A stretch of 33,739 nucleotides of DNA. It comes from Oscillospiraceae bacterium. Its GTDB lineage: Bacteria > Bacillota > Clostridia > Oscillospirales > Oscillospiraceae. Positions within the stretch are counted from its first letter, which is position 1. Every line of letters starts with the position of its first letter. Positions 26,241 through 32,824 of this stretch are shown piece after piece. The notes under the pieces were generated by a model. That model saw only the letters and a list, made by a program, of their open reading frames with translations. It ran no database searches and was not told the DNA's origin. The position numbers were made by a program, and so were the translations under genes. The stretch is taken from NCBI GenBank assembly GCA_017958265.1, contig JAGDDB010000168.1:1-33739 (forward strand). Reading direction: 5' to 3'.

Positions 26241-26756
26241 TTACAACAGCCCGAAAGCAAAATCAACCAGAAGCCAAAACCCCGCCGCCGCCGCGCCGCG
26301 GCTGAACAGCCCGAAAGCAAGCATGATCAGCACGGAAACGCAGTCGAGCACCGTCCCTGCCCTCTGCGATATCCGGCCCGAGAGCATTCTGCCGCCGTCC
26401 AGCTTGGAGTACGGCAGGAGGTTGAACAGGGACAGCGCAAGGCTCACCCTGCCCGTCTCTCCGCGCGCAAGCGCGGCAAAAAGCAGTCCCGCCGCCGGTC
26501 CGGCAGCGGCGGAAATGATCGGGCTGCCGTGACTGTCCGCATCGATGCGCAGTCCGTGCGCCTCCATGCGTATCCCCGTCGGCTCTCCCCCGGTCAGCAG
26601 CATGGCGAGCAGGTGTCCGGTCTCATGAGCCAGCACGGCCGCCGAGGCTGCGAAAAACGCTTTTTTTCCGGCAAGCACATAGGCTCCCGCAATAAAAACA
26701 AGAAAGCCTCCGCTGACGTCGATACGTATTTTTTTAAGTGAGTTTTGGTTTGACAT
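26241..26756 (-). CDS. Site-2 protease family (M50, SpoIVFB-like)
   Basis: An intramembrane zinc metalloprotease, 171 residues. It has the HETGH motif (His44, Glu45, His48) within the second hydrophobic segment and the partner motif FNLLPYSKLDGGR with Asp120, the third zinc ligand. Four to six membrane segments are visible. The size and lack of PDZ or CBS domains match compact SpoIVFB-like proteases; in Clostridia such a gene commonly precedes the TIGR03960 gene, and a sporulation role is possible but not shown. AAAGGAT precedes the ATG. The start codon overlaps the -35 box of the divergent promoter. Confidence 0.88.
   Translation of the reverse strand: MSNQNSLKKIRIDVSGGFLVFIAGAYVLAGKKAFFAASAAVLAHETGHLLAMLLTGGEPTGIRMEAHGLRIDADSHGSPIISAAAGPAAGLLFAALARGETGRVSLALSLFNLLPYSKLDGGRMLSGRISQRAGTVLDCVSVLIMLAFGLFSRGAAAAGFWLLVDFAFGLL
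26245..26320. repeat. 16-bp direct repeat, 60 bases apart, in the M50 gene
   Basis: AACAGCCCGAAAGCAA occurs at 26245-26260 and 26305-26320. The offset is a multiple of three, and the two copies encode similar hydrophobic segments (AFGLF and AFGLL) near the C-terminus. Confidence 0.8.
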
Positions 26757-26788
26757 AGTATCCTTTTATGCTATACTCTTTTAAAGAG
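26750..26788 (+). promoter_or_regulatory. Strong promoter for the xer-MBOAT genes with start-site palindrome
   Basis: TTGACA (26750-26755), a 16-base spacer and TATACT (26772-26777) with TGC just upstream form a near-consensus extended -10 promoter. A palindrome CTCTTTTAAAGAG (26776-26788) covers the expected start site, a position where a repressor would act. The leader to the recombinase ATG is about 45 bases with AAGGAG. Confidence 0.85.
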
Positions 26789-26828
26789 ACAGAAGACGTT
26801 TTTTATACGTGCCAAGGAGCTTGAAAAA

Positions 26829-27842
26829 ATGGATTACCGCAGCGAGGCTCCCGAAATAATCCGCGATTTCCTCAACTATCACGAGGTCATCCGCGGGCAT
26901 TCGCAGAAGACCGTCGACGAGTATTATCTCGATCTGCGGACCTTCCTGCGTTTCCTGCTGCGCCGCCGCGGGATGGTCGACGCGAAAACGCCCTTCGACG
27001 AGACGGACATATCCGGCGTGGATCTGGATTTTCTCGCCGCGGTCGACCGCAGCGAAATATATGACTACATGAGCTTTCTCAGCCGCGACAGGGAAAGCGG
27101 CCACGGTCCGCGCGATAAGCGCAGCGGCCTTTCCGCCTCCAGCCGCGCCAGGAAGTTAGCGACGCTGCGTTCGCTTTTCAAGTATCTTACGGTCAAAACC
27201 GGCATGCTTGAAAAAAACCCTCTTGACGGCTTTGACTCTCCGCGTACCAAGCGCAGCCTGCCGAAGTATCTCAGTCTTGAAGAAAGCATCAGACTTCTGA
27301 GCAGCGTCGGCGGAAGAAACGCCGTGAGGGACCGGTGCATACTGACCGTTTTTCTCAACTGCGGCCTGCGTATCAGCGAGCTCGCCGGCCTGAACATGTC
27401 CGATTTCAGCGAGGATCATCTGCGGGTATTCGGCAAAGGCGGCAAGGAGCGCGTGGTATATCTCGACGGCGCCGCTCTCGCCTCCGTGGAAGAATATGCC
27501 GCCCTTCGCCGCGATATCGACGCCGAGTCTCCCGCCCTGTTCCTCTCGGAGCAGAAAAACAGGATCTCCCGCAGCACCGTCCACAGGCTCGTGAAAAACC
27601 ATCTCGGCGAGGCCGGGCTTGCCATGGAGGGCTATTCGTCTCACAAGCTCAGGCATACCGCCGCTACGCTGATGCTGAAAAACGGCGTGGATCTGCGCAC
27701 TCTTCAGGAGCTTTTGGGGCACGAGCATCTCAATACCACGGAAATTTACACTCACGTTGAAAACAGCGATCTGAGAACAGCGGCGCGGGCCAATCCTCTT
27801 TCGTCCTTCGACCCCGACGCGGATAAGGATCTGGATAAATAA
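26829..27842 (+). CDS. Tyrosine recombinase, XerC/XerD type
   Basis: A site-specific recombinase, probably for chromosome dimer resolution. The 337 residues have an N-terminal core-binding (SAM-like) domain and a catalytic domain with the complete set Arg181 (GLRISE), Lys206 (GKGGKER), His272 and Arg275 (HKLRH), His298 (LLGHEH) and nucleophile Tyr307 (IYTHV). It is about 35-40 residues longer than typical XerC/D because of charged insertions at about 47-75 and 87-104. AAGGAG lies nine bases before the ATG. No phage or integron genes adjoin, which favours a housekeeping Xer over an integrase; xerC versus xerD cannot be decided. Confidence 0.92.
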   Translation: MDYRSEAPEIIRDFLNYHEVIRGHSQKTVDEYYLDLRTFLRFLLRRRGMVDAKTPFDETDISGVDLDFLAAVDRSEIYDYMSFLSRDRESGHGPRDKRSGLSASSRARKLATLRSLFKYLTVKTGMLEKNPLDGFDSPRTKRSLPKYLSLEESIRLLSSVGGRNAVRDRCILTVFLNCGLRISELAGLNMSDFSEDHLRVFGKGGKERVVYLDGAALASVEEYAALRRDIDAESPALFLSEQKNRISRSTVHRLVKNHLGEAGLAMEGYSSHKLRHTAATLMLKNGVDLRTLQELLGHEHLNTTEIYTHVENSDLRTAARANPLSSFDPDADKDLDK

Positions 27843-29230
27843 TGGTTTTTTCCGGTTTGCTTTTCATATTCATATACCTGCCTGTCACACTGGCCGTATA
27901 CTACCTCTCGCCCCCGAAATGGAGAAACGCCTGGCTCTTTGCCGCCAATCTGATCTTCTACGGCTGGGGCGAGCCGGTATATGTGCTGCTTATGGTCTTT
28001 TCCGTAACGCTCAACTATGTTTCCGGTCTGCTGGTCGATGCCCGCCGCGACAGGGGCAAATTGATAATCGCCGTCAATACCGCCGTCAACCTGGCGCTGC
28101 TGATATTCTTCAAATACTATGATTTTCTTGCCGAAAATCTTTCCGCGATACCGTTTTTGTCCTTCATGCATCCTCTCGGCATCACTCTGCCGATAGGCAT
28201 TTCCTTCTACACCTTCCAGACCATGTCCTATCCCATAGACGTATACCGGGGCGACGCGGAGGTGCAGCGCAGTTATATCAGCTTCGGCACCTTTGTTTCG
28301 CTTTTTCCCCAGCTGATCGCCGGACCTATCATACGCTACAAGAGCATCGCCTCGCAGCTGACCGAGCGCAGCGTGGATGTGCGGCGATTTTCCGCCGGAG
28401 TGACCCGCTTTTGCGCCGGACTGGCCAAAAAGGTGCTTCTTGCCAACAATATAGGCGCGCTGTGGGATGTATACGCCTCGCGCGACCCTTCTTCTCTGTC
28501 CGCCGCCGACGCCTGGCTGGGCGCCGTCGCCTTCAGCTTTCAGATCTACTTTGATTTTTCAGGTTATTCCGATATGGCCATAGGCCTGGGACATATGCTC
28601 GGCTTTGAGTTCTGCGAAAACTTCGATTATCCCTATATCTCCCGCAGCATTACGGAATTCTGGCGCCGCTGGCATATCTCCCTCGGCACATGGTTCCGCG
28701 ATTATGTCTACATCCCCCTCGGCGGCAACCGCAGAGGCCTCGCCCGTCAGCTCCTGAACATATGCATAGTATGGGCGCTCACCGGCATATGGCACGGCGC
28801 GAGCTGGAATTTCCTTTTGTGGGGCGTGTATTACGCCCTGCTCCTGATGCTCGAAAAGCTGTTCCTGCTCAAAGCGCTCAAGCGCGCCCCGGCGGCCGTC
28901 GGTCACATCTATTCGCTTCTGCTGGTGGTCCTGGGCTGGGTGCTTTTCTCCGTAGAGGATATCGGAGGCTGCTTCCGCTACATTGCCGCGATGTTCGGCG
29001 CGGGCGGCGCGCTCGTCTCCGGAAGTGCGCTGTATTATCTCCGCTCCTTCGCGCCGACGCTGGCCGTTCTTGTCCTGGCGTCCACTCCTCTGCCCAAAAA
29101 GCTCTATTCCCGCCTTCCGGACAAAGCCGTTTCGGTCCTTACGCCAGTACTGACCGCGGCTGCGCTGCTGCTTTCCACGGCGTATCTGACGGACAGCACA
29201 TACAATCCCTTCCTTTACTTCAGATTTTAG
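27842..29230 (+). CDS. MBOAT-family O-acyltransferase (AlgI/PatA-like)
   Basis: A polytopic membrane acyltransferase that moves acyl (usually acetyl) groups across the membrane onto an extracellular polymer. The 462 residues have about eleven hydrophobic segments and the family landmarks GYSDMAIGLG, FWRRWHISLGTWFRDYVYIP and LTGIWHGASWNFLLWG, with the catalytic His318. It starts at the last base of the recombinase stop (TAATG), so it is translationally coupled. The next gene is the usual DHHW partner. The acceptor is unknown; exopolysaccharide or wall polymer are likely choices. Confidence 0.94.
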   Translation: MVFSGLLFIFIYLPVTLAVYYLSPPKWRNAWLFAANLIFYGWGEPVYVLLMVFSVTLNYVSGLLVDARRDRGKLIIAVNTAVNLALLIFFKYYDFLAENLSAIPFLSFMHPLGITLPIGISFYTFQTMSYPIDVYRGDAEVQRSYISFGTFVSLFPQLIAGPIIRYKSIASQLTERSVDVRRFSAGVTRFCAGLAKKVLLANNIGALWDVYASRDPSSLSAADAWLGAVAFSFQIYFDFSGYSDMAIGLGHMLGFEFCENFDYPYISRSITEFWRRWHISLGTWFRDYVYIPLGGNRRGLARQLLNICIVWALTGIWHGASWNFLLWGVYYALLLMLEKLFLLKALKRAPAAVGHIYSLLLVVLGWVLFSVEDIGGCFRYIAAMFGAGGALVSGSALYYLRSFAPTLAVLVLASTPLPKKLYSRLPDKAVSVLTPVLTAAALLLSTAYLTDSTYNPFLYFRF

Positions 29231-29239
29231 GAGCCGAAA

Positions 29240-30340
29240 ATGAAAAAGACAGGAAGCATTATCAATACCGTCTGCTTTGCTCTTTTCATCGCCGTGTTCG
29301 CGGCGCTGCTCGTCCTTTCTCCGGATAAGGATATCTCCCCTCAGGAAAACCGCGTCCTCGCCCGGCTGCCGGCCTTCAGCTTTTCCGAGCTGTTCTCCGG
29401 CCGCTTCATGAAGGATTTCGAAAGCTGGATCACGGATCAGTTTCCTTTTCGGGACAGCTGGATAAGCCTTAAGTCCCGTGCCGAGCGTCTTTCCGGCAAG
29501 ACCGAGAACAACAACGTCTTCTTTGCCTCCGACGACACTCTCATTACCCGTTTTCCCGCTCCCGACATGTCCGTGGTCGACGCCAACACCGCGGCGGTCA
29601 ATGCTTTGGGCCAATACGCCGACGTATATCTTTCCCTTATCCCCACCGCCGCCGAGATATGGTCCGACCGGCTCCCCGCTCACGCCGACACGGCCGATCA
29701 GCGCGCGCTCATAGAGTATATTTATCACGGCTGCGGCGTGAATACCGTCGATACCTGCTCCGCTCTGTACGCCCACCGCGGCGAATACATCTATTACCGA
29801 ACCGACCATCATTGGACAACGCTCGGAGCATATTACGGCTATACGGCGCTCTGCGCCGCGATGGGGCTTGAGCCCGTTGACGGCTATGTGCCGCAGACGG
29901 TCACCGACGGCTTTTACGGCACGGCCTATTCTTCCTCCGGCGTTCGCTGGGTGGAGCCCGACGAAATAGACATATATGTTCCCGCGGAGGGTGTGCGCGT
30001 TACCGACTATAACGGCCGGGAGCACGAGGGCTCGGTCTATGATATGAGCAAACTTGAGGGCAAAGATAAATACGCGGTGTTTTTCGGCGGAAACACGCCG
30101 CGCATGATCATCGATACGGGCCGCGAGGGCGGCAGTCTTCTGCTCCTGCGGGACTCCTACTCCGACTGCGAGCTGCCTTTCCTGTTTGCCCATTTTTCCC
30201 GCATCCACGTACTCGACCTGCGCTATTACCGTATGAGCGTAAAGGATTATATTGCCGACAACGGCATAGACGCCGTCCTTGTGAACTACGGTCTGAGCAA
30301 TTTCTGCACCGATCTGTCCCCCGCCCTCATGGGCATATAG
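29240..30340 (+). CDS. DHHW-family (AlgJ/AlgX-like) exported protein
   Basis: Partner of MBOAT acyltransferases that transfers the acyl group to the final acceptor outside the cell. The 366-residue protein has an N-terminal signal anchor (about 8-27), the motif NRVLARLPAFS, the name-giving DHHW (189-192, TDHHWTTLGAYYGY) and a later RDSYSD with the candidate nucleophile Ser, consistent with an SGNH-like fold. AGGAG precedes the ATG, nine bases after the MBOAT gene. Confidence 0.92.
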   Translation: MKKTGSIINTVCFALFIAVFAALLVLSPDKDISPQENRVLARLPAFSFSELFSGRFMKDFESWITDQFPFRDSWISLKSRAERLSGKTENNNVFFASDDTLITRFPAPDMSVVDANTAAVNALGQYADVYLSLIPTAAEIWSDRLPAHADTADQRALIEYIYHGCGVNTVDTCSALYAHRGEYIYYRTDHHWTTLGAYYGYTALCAAMGLEPVDGYVPQTVTDGFYGTAYSSSGVRWVEPDEIDIYVPAEGVRVTDYNGREHEGSVYDMSKLEGKDKYAVFFGGNTPRMIIDTGREGGSLLLLRDSYSDCELPFLFAHFSRIHVLDLRYYRMSVKDYIADNGIDAVLVNYGLSNFCTDLSPALMGI

Positions 30341-30437
30341 GCAAGCGCATCCCCGTCACTGCCTGCCGGCGTCGGATCTTTACGGTGCCTTTCTTTCGCG
30401 GCACGGCCGCGGCAATCAAACCACGGAGGGTCTCACC

Positions 30438-31868
30438 ATGACAAAAAACATGAAAAAAACCGTCATTTTCCTCGCTGCGGAGCTGATTTTCCTGTGCCTT
30501 TCGCTTCCGGCGAAATTTCCTCTGCTTTTGAGGCTGATTTTTGCCGCCGCCTCGTTTGCATCCCCTCTCCCGATGCTGATGCCCGGGATGATCGAAGATA
30601 TCAAGCGCAAAGCGGTCACATTCCGTCTGCTCATACCCGCCGCGCTGCTTATCACGCTCTGCACCGGCGCGTATATCGCCGCGGAGGTCGGCATGCTGCT
30701 GTACCGCGCCGCGACCCTTCTGCTGCCCTTCCGCTCGGACCGCTCCCGCGCCGTAGCGGAAAACCGGCTTGAAATGTCCGGGCTTTCCGAGCACTCCGCC
30801 GTATTCGATCCCGTGCCGGACGTGAGAGGCCGCTTATTCGTCTTTTTACGCGACTACCTTACTTATATCATCCTCGCGGCCGCGCTGATAACCGGCGTAC
30901 TTACCGCGCTTCTTTCGCCGCGCGGGATCGTCGAAGGCATAAGACGCGCCTGCGTGCTCATCGCCGTTTCCGGCACCGCGCCGCTTTTCGCCGCCTTCCC
31001 CGCGGCCGATCTTTCCGCCGCCGCCGCCGCGGCGGAAAACAATACGGTATTCGCTTCCGGCGCCATTCCTGCCATGCTTGACGTCAACTGCGTATACATG
31101 TCCGCCTCCGAAAGCAAACGCTTCGGCAATGCTCAGGCTGTCAGCGCGAACTCCGATTTCATAAAGCCCGACGGGCTCATCATGCTTGCCGCCACGGCGC
31201 AAGCCGCGGCGGGCGGACCGATGGCGGCCGTTCTGAGCGGGCTTTGCCCCGGCGAGATCGACGTTTCCGCCGTGTCGTCATTCAACGATCTGCCCGGCTA
31301 CGGCGTGATAGCCTCCATGCGGGATATCACGGTCCTTGCCGGAAGCGCGGAGCTCATGCGGCAGAGCGGACTGCCCGTGATAGGTTTCCGCGACGTAGAG
31401 AACATAGTACATGTGGCGGTAAACGGCAGATACGCGGGCTTTATAATGCTTGACGGCGACGAGCTGACCGAAAGCGAATTCCGCAGCGAGCTCAGCGGCA
31501 TGGGCATACGCGCTCTCAGCTCATTGAATCAGCGCGGCAAGAATGACGTAACGCTTATTGCCTCTTCCGACGGCAGTGACCGCGGCGAGCTGTTTGACGC
31601 CGACGTCTACGCGGCCCTCGGCGCCCGCGGCGACGAGGCGGGGGTATATTCGGCCATGGGCGGCTTTGAGGCTCTGCGGCGGATATTCCGGCTGAGCTAT
31701 AACGCGCTGAGCGTCCGCACCGGCACGTTCATGATCTCCGCCTGTCTCAAGCTGCTGCTCATACTCACGGCGATATTCGGCTTCGTTCCCGTATGGCTCG
31801 CCGTGGCCGTCGAGGCAGTCGGAGTGTACGTGGGATTGATGTTCGCCCTCCGCGCATTGGACATATAG
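30438..31868 (+). CDS. Degenerate P1B-type ATPase-like membrane protein
   Basis: A 476-residue intact reading frame with GGAGGG before the ATG. Segments align by eye with CadA/ZntA-type metal ATPases: a membrane region ending EVGMLLYRAATLL, then DRSRAVAEN; a later pair with VSGTAPLFAAFP where the family has the CPC helix; a domain with LPGYGVIASMRDITVLAGSAELM; VHVAVNGRYAGFIMLDG; DADVYAALGARGDEA; and a final membrane pair. All catalytic residues are lost: CPC is Gly-Thr-Ala (179-181), DKTGT is Ser-Ala-Ser-Glu-Ser (222-226), the SEHP His is Gly260, the GDGxNDxP loop is missing, and the actuator domain is absent. It cannot pump by the known mechanism. Function unknown. It lies 97 bases after the DHHW gene. 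Confidence 0.8.
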   Translation: MTKNMKKTVIFLAAELIFLCLSLPAKFPLLLRLIFAAASFASPLPMLMPGMIEDIKRKAVTFRLLIPAALLITLCTGAYIAAEVGMLLYRAATLLLPFRSDRSRAVAENRLEMSGLSEHSAVFDPVPDVRGRLFVFLRDYLTYIILAAALITGVLTALLSPRGIVEGIRRACVLIAVSGTAPLFAAFPAADLSAAAAAAENNTVFASGAIPAMLDVNCVYMSASESKRFGNAQAVSANSDFIKPDGLIMLAATAQAAAGGPMAAVLSGLCPGEIDVSAVSSFNDLPGYGVIASMRDITVLAGSAELMRQSGLPVIGFRDVENIVHVAVNGRYAGFIMLDGDELTESEFRSELSGMGIRALSSLNQRGKNDVTLIASSDGSDRGELFDADVYAALGARGDEAGVYSAMGGFEALRRIFRLSYNALSVRTGTFMISACLKLLLILTAIFGFVPVWLAVAVEAVGVYVGLMFALRALDI

Positions 31869-31891
31869 GACAGGGGACGGTTCCTTGTCTT
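31868..31891 (+). repeat. Left terminal inverted repeat of the RAYT element
   Basis: 24 bases beginning GGACAGGGGACGGTTCC, perfectly inverted at 32701-32724. The first base is also the last base of the ATPase-like gene's TAG stop, and the last base is the first of the transposase stop codon. Confidence 0.95.
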
Positions 31892-32655
31892 CATCTGTTT
31901 TCGCGCAGCCATTTTTCGATGATACCCTTTGATACGCCGGTCACACGCACGAGCTGCCTAATAGAAGCCCCCTTTTCATGCGCTTTTACAATTCCTTTTT
32001 CCTGTTTTTTCCGGGGCAGAGAAAGGAACTCGGCGATATTGTCCACATGGCCGTACTTATGCACGAGTGCAGCGGCGGCTTCTTCCGTGATGGGGTGACG
32101 TATCGGTTCAGTTATATCCATACACTCGTCGGCGCAGCGCTTCGCATGATAAGCAAAGAATTCTTCCCGCCCGATCCATTCCAAAGGCATTTCTATATCC
32201 GTAAGGTTTCCCGTATGATCGTCTTCGTAATCCGAAAAGCTGCTGTATTCATAATGCAGCTCCTTACTGAAGCCGCCTTTAACGGGGTTATAATGGATAT
32301 ACCGGATCACTGTTTTTAAATAGACGTCATCCTCCACAGGTTCGCTTTTGAAGCGATCCTGAAACAGGTGTCCAACGCGCTCGTAACGCGAATTGTACCA
32401 ATAAACGTAATTGCTGCCTATCCGTTTCATGATGATATCCAGCGGATCATTTTCAACCTTCAGCAGCAGATGAACGTGGTTATTCATTAAACAATATGCG
32501 TACAGTTGGAATCCGCTTTTCTCTTTGCTGACGGAAAGGATCTTCAAAAACTTCTTTTTGTCGAGATCATCCTCAAAAATATTTTGTTTCCCGATCCCAC
32601 GCAGCATCACATGATAAATCCCGGTGACGCTTGGCCGTCTGGCTGTTCTGGGCAT
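31891..32655 (-). CDS. REP-associated (Y1/HUH) transposase
   Basis: A 254-residue protein of the transposase IS200-like (Y1_Tnp) family. It has the start PRTARRPSVTGIYHVMLRG, the HUH metal site in YCLMNNHVHLLLK, GHLFQDRFKSEPVEDDVYL, and YIHYNPVKGGF, where the catalytic Tyr is expected. The extra C-terminal part ends in a helix-turn-helix-like stretch (IRQLVRVTGVSKGIIEKWL), as in RAYT proteins. I chose the ATG at 32653-32655 with GAGGTG six bases upstream; a GTG three codons earlier overlaps that site. Codon use is less GC-rich than that of its neighbours, consistent with transfer. The gene appears intact. Confidence 0.9.
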   Translation of the reverse strand: MPRTARRPSVTGIYHVMLRGIGKQNIFEDDLDKKKFLKILSVSKEKSGFQLYAYCLMNNHVHLLLKVENDPLDIIMKRIGSNYVYWYNSRYERVGHLFQDRFKSEPVEDDVYLKTVIRYIHYNPVKGGFSKELHYEYSSFSDYEDDHTGNLTDIEMPLEWIGREEFFAYHAKRCADECMDITEPIRHPITEEAAAALVHKYGHVDNIAEFLSLPRKKQEKGIVKAHEKGASIRQLVRVTGVSKGIIEKWLRENR

Positions 32656-32660
32656 AATAA

Positions 32661-32690
32661 TCACCTCGAGGAAATCATACCTCGAGGTGA
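32661..32690 (-). promoter_or_regulatory. Hairpin that hides the transposase ribosome binding site
   Basis: Perfect 10-bp arms TCACCTCGAG and CTCGAGGTGA with a 10-base loop. The arm nearest the gene contains GAGGTGA, the transposase ribosome binding site, which would be paired in the mRNA. Confidence 0.75.
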
Positions 32691-32700
32691 AACATATGTC

Positions 32701-32724
32701 AAGACAAGGAACCGTCCCCTGTCC
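32701..32724 (-). repeat. Right terminal inverted repeat of the RAYT element
   Basis: Exact reverse complement of 31868-31891. It is followed by TTTTAAAA and the tuf terminator stem. Confidence 0.95.
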
Positions 32725-32729
32725 TTTTA

Positions 32730-32774
32730 AAAAGCTCCCCGCTTCGTCTGCAGGCAGAAGCAGACAAAGCGGGG
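32730..32774 (-). terminator. Terminator of tuf
   Basis: Fifteen-base arms (32737-32751 and 32760-32774) pair along their whole length with one G-U wobble around an 8-base loop. On the minus strand the stem is followed by AGCTTTTTAAAA. It starts about 50 bases after the tuf stop. Confidence 0.92.
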
Positions 32775-32824
32775 ATGTTTCATACTGTTCAAGACCCGAA
32801 CGTCAGTACGGGCTTTGCGCCGGA

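Larger units (their letters stand above)
31868..32724 (-). mobile_element. Compact Y1-transposase (RAYT/REP-type) element, 857 bp
   Basis: A single transposase gene is enclosed by perfect 24-bp inverted repeats, with nothing else inside except a hairpin at the gene's 5' end. Base composition is visibly more AT-rich than the flanks. It lies between the ATPase-like gene and the tuf terminator. I see no clear target-site duplication, as expected for HUH single-strand transposition. Confidence 0.85.

Noticed and set aside
26829-27842. Prophage or integron integrase
   Set aside because: The catalytic set and size fit Xer proteins, and no phage genes, attachment-site duplications or tRNA gene adjoin.
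28559-30208. A 549-codon minus-strand open frame
   Set aside because: Antisense to the clear MBOAT and DHHW genes; composition-driven.
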